12,546 nt of DNA from Bacillota bacterium. Lineage in GTDB: Bacteria; Bacillota; Clostridia; DSM-8532. The notes under the pieces are model-generated. The model worked only from the letters and a program-made list of their open reading frames with translations. It was not told where the DNA came from and did no database searches. Shown here one piece after another: positions 7,677 through 12,546 of this stretch. Positions within the stretch are counted from its first letter, which is position 1; every line of letters begins with the position of its first letter. The stretch covers positions 1 through 12,546 of the forward strand of contig JAEYOK010000032.1 of assembly GCA_023411795.1 (NCBI GenBank), read 5' to 3'. The position numbers and the translations under genes are program-made.

Positions 7677-8609
7677 ATGATAATCTGGCCTGACCAAAAA
7701 CCATATTATTCTGCTAATCAATACTATCGGCAGATTTTCGGAAATAAAGTCTATAAAATATCATTAGATATCGGTTGCACCTGTCCTACCAGAGATGGAA
7801 CAAAAGGTGTAGGTGGTTGTACCTTTTGTTCGGAAAGGGGTTCGGGGGATTTCGCTATATCTGGATCTATTAATATTCGTGAAAAAATTGATTCAGCAAT
7901 TCAACTGGTAACCTCAAAAAACAGTTCAAATAGCTATATCGCATATTTACAATCCTTTACCAACACCTATGGACCAGTGGAGCAATTGGTACCTTTATAT
8001 GAAGAAATTCTCGCAGATGAAAGAGTTGTAGGGCTTTCTATAGGTACAAGACCGGACTGTCTTTCAAATACAATGATTGAAGAGCTTGGTCGATTATCGA
8101 AGATAAAGCCTCTGTGGATTGAACTAGGGCTTCAAACAATTCATCAAAAGACAGCAGAACTCTTTCACAGGGGATACAATCTATCCGTTTATGAAGATGC
8201 TGTTGCACGCTTAAATCAAGTCGATATTCCAACAATTGTTCATCTGATAGTTGGTTTAATGGGTGAGTCTTATGATGATTTTATAGCTACAATTGATTAT
8301 ATGGCATATCAGCCCATAAGCGGTATTAAAATGTCAATGCTGCATATTTTGAAAGATAGTTCTTTATATAATGAATATCTGGAGAAACCGTTCCCTTTAT
8401 TAGATGAAGAGACTTATATAAAATGGGTTGCAGAGGCAATAACAAGAATGCCTCAAAAAATGGTTATTCATAGAGTGACTGGGGATGGTAATCATAGAAA
8501 CCTAATTGCACCTAAATGGAGTGCTTATAAAAGGCATGTTTTGCAAGGATTGTTTAAATATATGATTGGGCATGGAATGTATCAAGGACTTAAATACAAA
8601 GAGGTGTGA
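7677..8609 (+). CDS. Radical SAM protein, TIGR01212/YhcC family
   Basis: Cytoplasmic 310-residue protein with an unusual radical SAM cluster motif typical of the YhcC/TIGR01212 group: C36-x11-C48-x2-C51, within CPTRDGTKGVGGCTFC. These cysteines should bind a [4Fe-4S] cluster that cleaves S-adenosylmethionine. Further family features are YLQSFTNTYGP (about 100-110), SIGTRPDCLS (about 121-130), IELGLQT (about 148-154), HLIVGLMGE (about 189-197) and KMSMLHILKDSSLY near 220. Related E. coli YhcC and the tRNA-modifying subgroup are known, but the reaction is not settled to my knowledge, so I give no substrate. The length is the family norm. The start has AGGAG five bases upstream. It is monocistronic, between a terminator and a repeat cluster that overlaps its stop codon. 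Confidence 0.92.
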   Translation: MIIWPDQKPYYSANQYYRQIFGNKVYKISLDIGCTCPTRDGTKGVGGCTFCSERGSGDFAISGSINIREKIDSAIQLVTSKNSSNSYIAYLQSFTNTYGPVEQLVPLYEEILADERVVGLSIGTRPDCLSNTMIEELGRLSKIKPLWIELGLQTIHQKTAELFHRGYNLSVYEDAVARLNQVDIPTIVHLIVGLMGESYDDFIATIDYMAYQPISGIKMSMLHILKDSSLYNEYLEKPFPLLDEETYIKWVAEAITRMPQKMVIHRVTGDGNHRNLIAPKWSAYKRHVLQGLFKYMIGHGMYQGLKYKEV

Positions 8610-8667
8610 CAATAACCCATGTGACAGTAACCCCAATCTCTTTGTCACATTGTCACCTCTTGTCACA
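8601..8667. repeat. GTGACA inverted-repeat cluster (REP-like)
   Basis: Five copies of GTGACA/TGTCAC occur in 62 bases: direct at 8606 and 8621, inverted at 8643, 8651 and 8661. ATGTGACA (8619-8626) and TGTCACAT (8643-8650) form a perfect 8-bp stem with a 16-base loop. The outer GAGGTG..TGACA and TGTCACCTC can pair with a 2-base bulge. The first copy overlaps the radical SAM stop codon. No T-run follows, so it is not a classical terminator. It resembles the palindromic repeats mobilised by RAYT (IS200-like) transposases in Firmicutes. The region 8668-8835 beyond it is AT-rich. Confidence 0.6.
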
Positions 8668-8714
8668 TTAGTTGTGCAGATTATTATATTTTTTCTGCAG
8701 GTAAACTCTTTTAC

Positions 8715-8788
8715 TTCCAATAGAATTTGATACTATATAAATAAGTTTATTCTAACACACTCTTTGATTTACGATTTTCCAATAGAAT
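8715..8788 (+). promoter_or_regulatory. Pair of 12-bp direct repeats before the PEBP lipoprotein
   Basis: TTCCAATAGAAT occurs at 8715-8726 and again, identically, at 8777-8788, 62 bases apart. It lies in the AT-rich leader 48-120 bases before the lipoprotein start. It could be a pair of regulator sites. No convincing -35/-10 pair stands out; TTGATT at 8764 is the best -35 candidate. Confidence 0.35.
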
Positions 8789-8835
8789 AAATTCAGTGAA
8801 TATCAATGTACCAACGTAAGGAATAGGAGGAAGTT

Positions 8836-9477
8836 ATGAAAAGAAAGTATATCGCATTACTAGTCATCTTATCAGCTACTTTTTTGTACGGATGCACAGG
8901 CAAGATAACCGATTCCCTTCAAAACAAACCGAACATTGAGCCTACTCCCACAGTTATAGAAACAAAAGACCCGGAAACAGAGAATGATACTAAGACAACT
9001 GAAACTGAGGTGATTAAAATCAAGGTTACATCCGAATCTCTTACATCGGAAGGAAAATGGCTGACTACCATTAATAGCAAAAAAGGTAACCCTGCCGGTT
9101 CCAATCAATCTCCTCAGTTAAGCTGGGATAAGGTTGAAGGTGCCAACTGCTACGCTATATACATGGTTGATAATTCAGCCAGCTATTGGCTTCATTGGAT
9201 GGCAAAAAACGTAAATGATAATAATCTTACATTGGGAGCTGAGCTTGATGAAAGCAGATATGAAGGGCCCTATCCACCCAGTGGCATCCATGAATATGAG
9301 GTTATTGTATACGCTTTAAAGGGGGCCCCGGATAAATATCCCGGCGTCTTTAACAGCAGCAATTCTTCACTAGAGGCTATGGAGGAAAAACTAGATACCA
9401 TAGATGGCGTATCCGGCAATATTATAGGAAAAGGAAGCATTATCGGAACAGTAACTGTCGGAGAGGCCGTAGAGTAG
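8836..9477 (+). CDS. PEBP-family (YbhB/YbcL-like) lipoprotein
   Basis: Predicted lipoprotein of 213 residues. It has a basic N-terminus, a hydrophobic core and a lipobox ending at C20 (FLYGC), so it should be lipid-anchored outside the membrane. A Thr/Glu/Pro-rich linker (about 23-65) leads to a phosphatidylethanolamine-binding-protein fold: SPQLSWDKV (92-100), YMVDNSASYWLHWMAKN (109-125, holding the D112 and H120-W121 positions) and GPYPPSGIHEYEVIVYAL (144-161). Bacterial YbhB/YbcL proteins share this fold; their ligand and physiological role are poorly known, and 'Raf kinase inhibitor-like' only names the fold. AGGAGG lies five bases before the ATG. It converges with the AraC remnant, six bases apart, and no terminator is visible between them. 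Confidence 0.9.
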   Translation: MKRKYIALLVILSATFLYGCTGKITDSLQNKPNIEPTPTVIETKDPETENDTKTTETEVIKIKVTSESLTSEGKWLTTINSKKGNPAGSNQSPQLSWDKVEGANCYAIYMVDNSASYWLHWMAKNVNDNNLTLGAELDESRYEGPYPPSGIHEYEVIVYALKGAPDKYPGVFNSSNSSLEAMEEKLDTIDGVSGNIIGKGSIIGTVTVGEAVE

Positions 9478-9483
9478 ACAAGT

Positions 9484-9933
9484 TTATATTGCCTCTTTCC
9501 TATACTGTGATGGTGTTAAACGAAAGGATACTTTGAAGGTTTTAGTAAAATAGCTAATATCCTTAAATCCAACTCGAAATGCAATTTCCTCGATGGGTAG
9601 CTCAGTATTCTTTAACATAAGTGCTGCTAGCTTAAGACGCCTCTGTAGAAGACATTGCATCGCTGTTTTTCCTGTTGTTTCGGTGAATAATTCGTTTAAA
9701 CGGTTTCGGTTGATTCCGAACTTCTTGGTCAGCTCTGTGAGAGTTAACTTTCTACTGATATTTTGATTCATATAAGCGAGAATCTTCCGAACCGTTTCAA
9801 ATGTCTCCTGCTGTGACAGCATTAATGTTGTAATATCAGACTCCATAATACTGGTTTGACGTTGCCTGTCTATGTAAAATAAAAGCTCTAAAAAAAACGA
9901 ACGACGGTAGTCCGGGTTTATGGAAACCTTGCC
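9484..9933 (-). pseudogene. AraC-family regulator, 5'-truncated remnant
   Basis: Intact AraC/XylS DNA-binding domain: two helix-turn-helix units (LTLTELTKKFGINRNRLNELF and LPIEEIAFRVGFKDISYFTKTF) ending in the LTPSQYRK signature. From the first ATG (9846) it would be only 120 residues, against about 280-330 for normal members. The same frame stays open a further 29 codons upstream of that ATG, reading PDYRRSFFLELLFYIDRQRQ, which looks like the natural linker before such a domain. It then meets TAA at 9934-9936. No start codon in that stretch is usable, and the ATG at 9846 has no ribosome site. The missing sensor domain has no room, because the next gene ends 37 bases upstream. I read this as a gene that lost its N-terminal half by deletion. 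A stand-alone short DNA-binding protein is the alternative. Confidence 0.72.
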
Positions 9934-9973
9934 TTAATAATTAAAGAGCCCGATAGGTTAAAATCAGTCCTTA

Positions 9974-10366
9974 CTAAAACTTGATAACCTTTGGCTTATC
10001 GGTAAATGAATAAAAAGTAGCTGTTGCATCCTCAAAGTAGAGAACCTCTGTATTGTCATCCTCTGCTGAATACATAGTTTGAAGACCTGGATAATTATTA
10101 AGCATATGTTTTTTTGCTTCTACTCTGTCATCTCTGATAAGTTTACCGGCCACTCTAAGCCACTTTCCATCAGCAAAAGCACAAATCTCTGCTTTTGGAT
10201 TTGCCTGGAGTTGCTTAGATACTTCTTTAATCTTTCCAGTCTGTATATAAAGTTTACCCTCAAAAATATCAACTGTACCAAAGGGTCTAACTCTTGGCTG
10301 ATTTCCTTCTACTGTAGCCAAATAGTATGTTTCACAATTCTTTAAAAACTCATATACTTCCTTCAT
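9974..10366 (-). CDS. Pyridoxamine 5'-phosphate oxidase-fold flavoprotein
   Basis: Cytoplasmic 130-residue protein of the PNPOx-like split-barrel family, which binds FMN or a related flavin. Visible family features are YYLATVEGNQPRVRPFG (14-30), LYIQTGKIKEVSKQL (39-53), NPKAEICAF (56-64) and WLRVAGKLIRD (69-79). It is too short for true PdxH, and the clostridial members of this length are uncharacterised, so no vitamin B6 role should be assumed. The frame could start 13 codons earlier, but the chosen ATG has AGGAGG eight bases upstream and gives the usual N-terminus. It has its own promoter (10415-10443) next to a perfect inverted repeat, so a dedicated regulator is likely. Confidence 0.9.
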   Translation of the reverse strand: MKEVYEFLKNCETYYLATVEGNQPRVRPFGTVDIFEGKLYIQTGKIKEVSKQLQANPKAEICAFADGKWLRVAGKLIRDDRVEAKKHMLNNYPGLQTMYSAEDDNTEVLYFEDATATFYSFTDKPKVIKF

Positions 10367-10414
10367 TTTCTTCTCCTCCTGTTTATCGGATAAATTACTA
10401 CTCAATTCACCGAC

Positions 10415-10443
10415 ATTTTAAGCAAAAACATTCATAATGTCAA
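10415..10443 (-). promoter_or_regulatory. Near-consensus sigma-A promoter of the PNPOx-fold gene
   Basis: On the minus strand, TTGACA (10438-10443), a 17-base spacer and TAAAAT (10415-10420). Transcription would start near 10408, about 42 bases before the ATG at 10366. Confidence 0.75.
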
Positions 10444-10480
10444 TATAACTATCCTTTCAGAAAAAACCGTATTATGAATG
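10429..10480. promoter_or_regulatory. 10-bp inverted repeat overlapping the promoter (candidate operator)
   Basis: CATTCATAAT (10429-10438) and ATTATGAATG (10471-10480) are perfect inverted copies separated by 32 bases. One arm abuts the -35 box and fills the start of the promoter spacer; the other lies upstream. Centre-to-centre distance is 42 bases, about four helical turns, so both arms face the same side of the helix. This would suit a repressor binding both arms; the regulator is unknown. Confidence 0.5.
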
Positions 10481-10537
10481 CATTTTCTCTGTGCAACACC
10501 TTTATATTTTGTGAGTTCACCATCACGTGGCATCATC

Positions 10538-11194
10538 TTAGAGTAGACGGCCTCCTCTCCGCTTTACGTCTTTGCGGATTTCCTCAAAGCAAGCCGCATC
10601 AACGGTTCCTGCCTCACGAAATGTTGCCACCGCACTTGACATTACCTTAAAGTTCAGTTGTGTTCCTTTGCTGTCGGCAAGATAATCAAAAGCCCTGTCA
10701 GGAGCAATCCCAAAGCACCCGGCTGTTTGAACAGCATCAATATTGGCTCCAAGGAATATAAACTCCCAACCGTATTTTGTTTTTTGCTGCTCAATCTGCG
10801 CCTTAATTTTTTCGGCAGAGTATTCACGGCTGGAATTTTCCTCGCCGTCAGTAATAATAACAAACATCACCTTTTCTGCACGGAAGTCCTCGGCAGTATG
10901 TTTCTGAACGTTGCCAATTTTGTGAATAGTCCTGCCAATTGCATCAAGTAGCGCAGTCGAACCACCGACCTGATACTCTTTCTCTGTAATAGCACCCACT
11001 GCCTTAATATCAATTCGATCATGGAGTAGTTCATAATTGTTATCGAACAATACCGTTGTAATGTGGCACTCTCCCTCTATTGCCTTTTGCTTTGCGAGCA
11101 TTGAATTGTACCCGCCAATAGTGTCAGCTTCCAGTCCACTCATTGAGCCACTTTTGTCGAGTATAAATACAAGTTCAGTTAATCCTTTCTTCAT
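10538..11194 (-). CDS. von Willebrand factor A domain protein
   Basis: Single-domain vWA protein of 218 residues with no signal peptide or membrane segment. The metal-ion-dependent adhesion site is complete: D13-x-S15-x-S17 (DKSGSMSG), T80 (GGSTALLD) and D116 (ITDGEEN), so it should bind Mg2+ and a partner protein. It resembles the TerY-like/stand-alone vWA proteins that accompany stress-response and ADP-ribose-related genes; that link is from knowledge of the family. GGAGGG lies nine bases before the ATG. It follows the macro-domain gene on the same strand after a 106-base gap that contains a perfect palindrome (11255-11271) and a TTGACC that might be a weak -35. It may therefore be co-transcribed or separately controlled. 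No terminator is clear after its stop. Confidence 0.9.
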   Translation of the reverse strand: MKKGLTELVFILDKSGSMSGLEADTIGGYNSMLAKQKAIEGECHITTVLFDNNYELLHDRIDIKAVGAITEKEYQVGGSTALLDAIGRTIHKIGNVQKHTAEDFRAEKVMFVIITDGEENSSREYSAEKIKAQIEQQKTKYGWEFIFLGANIDAVQTAGCFGIAPDRAFDYLADSKGTQLNFKVMSSAVATFREAGTVDAACFEEIRKDVKRRGGRLL

Positions 11195-11254
11195 TGTGAA
11201 ACACCCTCCTCAAGATTTTATGTCTTAAGGATATCAATTTCATATGGTCAACTG

Positions 11255-11271
11255 GTCGCTTAATAAGCGAC
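11255..11271. repeat. Perfect 17-base palindrome between the macro and vWA genes
   Basis: GTCGCTTAATAAGCGAC: two 8-base arms around a single centre base. It lies 29 bases after the macro-gene end region on the minus strand, three bases before a TTGACC. As DNA it suits a dimeric regulator. As RNA it gives a 6-bp hairpin without a U-tail, so it is a poor terminator. Confidence 0.45.
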
Positions 11272-11300
11272 ATTTAAGGCTGTTTTGCATGTATGCATTT

Positions 11301-12332
11301 TCACCCTCCCAACAGTGGCTGATCATACTCAAACAATACTTCATTTATCTCAAATACATCGTATTTACCGTTTGCGATAAAATATTCCACAATAACATCG
11401 AACTTGACGGCATGGGAAAGAGCATAGCCCGCCCGTTCCAAGAGGTTGTCGGTTTCTTCGAGGGATAATTTCAGTGCCACGGCAAGTGCAATAGCTGTGC
11501 GTTTGCTTGGCATATAGCCTTTGCTATTCCTGATCTTAGAGAATAATTTACGATCAAGATTAGCGCGTTTATAAACCTCAACATCGGTCATTCCCTTTGC
11601 ATCAATCAGACGTAGGAGCATCTGTGAGAATGGCTCATCAAGATTGCCGACCAAATCATCAAGTGAGGCAGGAGCACCAACAGGCCGAGCGAGCATATCT
11701 CTAAAAATAGGCTTGCTATATTGATTAACAGACTCATCAGCTTCGTATATTGCTTGGTGCTCCACATCAAGCAATTGCCGCGCTTTTATCTGGTGTGTGT
11801 TAACGTAATGCTCATTGATGTAACTTTCGACTGCTCCTAGTAGTTCGCGACTGACGGTGAATGCCGTTTTATCAAATACCACAAGTGTAACATCAATGTC
11901 GTTGTCTATAAGGAAATCTTGAATTGCAGAGGTAGCTACTTGAAGGGCTTCATCTTTCGGATAACCATAAATACCACTTGAAATCAGCGGAAAAGCTATG
12001 CTTTCGCAATTATTTTCGACAGCTGCGTTTAATGAGTTTATGTAGGCAGCGCGGAGATGCTGTTCATTTTGCTTCTTGTTCCAATCCCGATAAACAGGAC
12101 CCGCAGCGTGGATGATGAACTTAGCTGGTAGACCTAATCCCGCAGTAATAGCAGCTTCACCTGTCTTGATGGGGGCAAGTTTATCGCATGCAGCTTGAAG
12201 CTGTGCCGCTCCTGCCGCATTGAAAATGGCTCCACAAACACCTGCACCCATTTTAAGATCAGTATTGGCAGCGTTGACAATTGCATCAACTTTCATTTTA
12301 GTTATGTCCTGACGGATTATTTTAAATGGCAT
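11301..12332 (-). CDS. Macro-domain protein with C-terminal XRE-like module
   Basis: Predicted cytoplasmic 343-residue fusion. Residues 1-165 form a macro domain, the fold that binds ADP-ribose and often removes it or O-acetyl groups: IVNAAN (18-23), GAGVCGAIFNAAG (29-41) and PLISSGIYGYP (115-125). Position 33 is Cys where many MacroD-type hydrolases have the catalytic Asp (GVDGAI), so binding without that catalysis, or another subclass, is possible. After a linker (165-232) comes an XRE/Cro-like helical module: FSQMLLRLIDAKGMTDVEVYK, then KLFSKIRNSKGYMPSKRTAIA and LALKLSLEET-type helices to about 305, and a final FDVIVEYFI...YDVFEINEVLF segment. I recall this C-terminal module in several clostridial proteins, but its target (DNA, RNA or protein) is unknown to me. 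GGAGGTG seven bases upstream sets the start. REP-like repeats sit right before that site. The vWA gene follows on the same strand. Confidence 0.9.
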   Translation of the reverse strand: MPFKIIRQDITKMKVDAIVNAANTDLKMGAGVCGAIFNAAGAAQLQAACDKLAPIKTGEAAITAGLGLPAKFIIHAAGPVYRDWNKKQNEQHLRAAYINSLNAAVENNCESIAFPLISSGIYGYPKDEALQVATSAIQDFLIDNDIDVTLVVFDKTAFTVSRELLGAVESYINEHYVNTHQIKARQLLDVEHQAIYEADESVNQYSKPIFRDMLARPVGAPASLDDLVGNLDEPFSQMLLRLIDAKGMTDVEVYKRANLDRKLFSKIRNSKGYMPSKRTAIALAVALKLSLEETDNLLERAGYALSHAVKFDVIVEYFIANGKYDVFEINEVLFEYDQPLLGG

Positions 12333-12347
12333 TATGATTCACCTCCA

Positions 12348-12401
12348 ATAGACACGGGGACGGTTCTCCTGTCTAGACAGGGGGACGGTTCTTCTGTCTA
12401 T
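12348..12401. repeat. Tandem pair of 23-bp REP-like units
   Basis: Two units, 12351-12373 and 12376-12398, differ at 2 of 23 positions. Each begins GACA and ends TGTC around the core GGGGACGGTTCT, so each can fold on itself. They are joined by TA, giving a TCTAGA centre, and the whole is flanked by ATAGACA/TGTCTAT inverted ends. Repeats with the GGGGACGGTTCT core are, from memory, widespread in Clostridia and linked with RAYT (IS200-like REP) transposases. They lie immediately before the ribosome site of the macro gene, in what should be its leader. Confidence 0.7.
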
Positions 12402-12426
12402 TTCCTCAGAAAAACGGACATCACAT

Positions 12427-12436
12427 GACAATTGTC
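12427..12436. promoter_or_regulatory. 10-bp palindrome upstream of the macro gene
   Basis: GACAATTGTC is a perfect palindrome just after the stop of the right-edge reading frame and about 95 bases before the macro start. It could be an operator, but no clear promoter is visible around it, so the call is weak. Confidence 0.2.
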
Positions 12437-12438
12437 GT

Positions 12439-12546
12439 TCAAGCATAGCTATCTCTTTGCTCATAACCATCACACTTGGCTGCACAAAATTTTATCTTCT
12501 CCACTGCTTCTTCTAGGTATTTTATGTATTCCTTCGATATCAGAAT
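12439..12546 (-). CDS. Unrecognised protein, C-terminal 35 residues only
   Basis: A minus-strand frame enters from the right edge and ends at TGA (12439-12441). It reads SKEYIKYLEEAVEKIKFCAA and then KCDGYEQRDSYA. The composition is that of a charged amphipathic helix with a C-x3-C pair, which is plausible protein. Thirty-five open codons could occur by chance, so coding is not proven. It lies on the same strand as the macro gene, 106 bases upstream. It could be the previous gene of the same unit or the end of an unrelated gene. I do not recognise it. Confidence 0.4.
   Translation of the reverse strand: MLISKEYIKYLEEAVEKIKFCAAKCDGYEQRDSYA

Noticed and set aside
8601..8667. CRISPR-like array
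   Set aside because: The GTGACA copies are 6-8 bases, occur in both orientations and have irregular spacing, so it is a nested hairpin repeat and not a CRISPR.
8675..8699. TGCAGA/TCTGCA hairpin after the GTGACA cluster as a terminator of the radical SAM gene
   Set aside because: The stem has only six pairs, the T-rich part is in the loop, and the following sequence is not a U-tract.
12195..12428. 77-codon plus-strand frame at the right end
   Set aside because: Antisense to the macro domain and reads through the REP-like repeats; no ribosome site or domain.

Overview
The window looks like a low-G+C Firmicute, most likely an anaerobic, motile member of the Clostridia (Lachnospiraceae or related). 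The reasons are the AT-rich intergenic DNA, strong AGGAGG-type ribosome binding sites, an FprA-type flavodiiron protein, two chemoreceptors, a TIGR01212-type radical SAM protein, a group II intron end, and two families of short hairpin repeats. This is inferred from gene content and sequence style; no database search was possible.

Layout, left to right. Positions 1-120 are the 5' end (domain I) of a group II intron on the minus strand. It sits immediately after a hairpin that should terminate the neighbouring flavodiiron protein gene (176-1399, minus). An ArsC/Spx-like thiol protein (1446-1808, minus) lies just upstream of that gene and is probably co-transcribed with it, as a small redox-stress unit. 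A soluble chemoreceptor with a C-terminal zinc-binding CZB domain (1993-3441, minus) follows, with a possible sigma-D promoter. Next is a MATE multidrug exporter (3730-5190, minus). It is divergent from a membrane dCache chemoreceptor (5480-7480, plus), which ends at a clear terminator. A radical SAM protein of the TIGR01212/YhcC family (7677-8609, plus) ends inside a cluster of GTGACA repeats.

From 8836 the window holds a PEBP-type lipoprotein (plus). It converges on the remains of an AraC-family regulator whose reading frame has lost its N-terminal part (9484-9933, minus). A pyridoxamine-phosphate-oxidase-fold flavoprotein (9974-10366, minus) has a near-consensus promoter that overlaps a perfect 10-bp inverted repeat.

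The right end carries a pair of minus-strand genes: a macro-domain protein fused to an XRE-like C-terminal module (11301-12332) and a stand-alone von Willebrand A protein (10538-11194). A tandem pair of 23-bp REP-like units sits directly before the ribosome binding site of the macro gene. A further reading frame enters from the right edge (12439-12546).

Most of the window is ordinary chromosomal housekeeping and sensing. The parts that merit a second look are the macro-HTH/vWA pair with the repeats in its leader, the intron inserted at a terminator, the decapitated AraC gene, and the architecture of the flavoprotein promoter.
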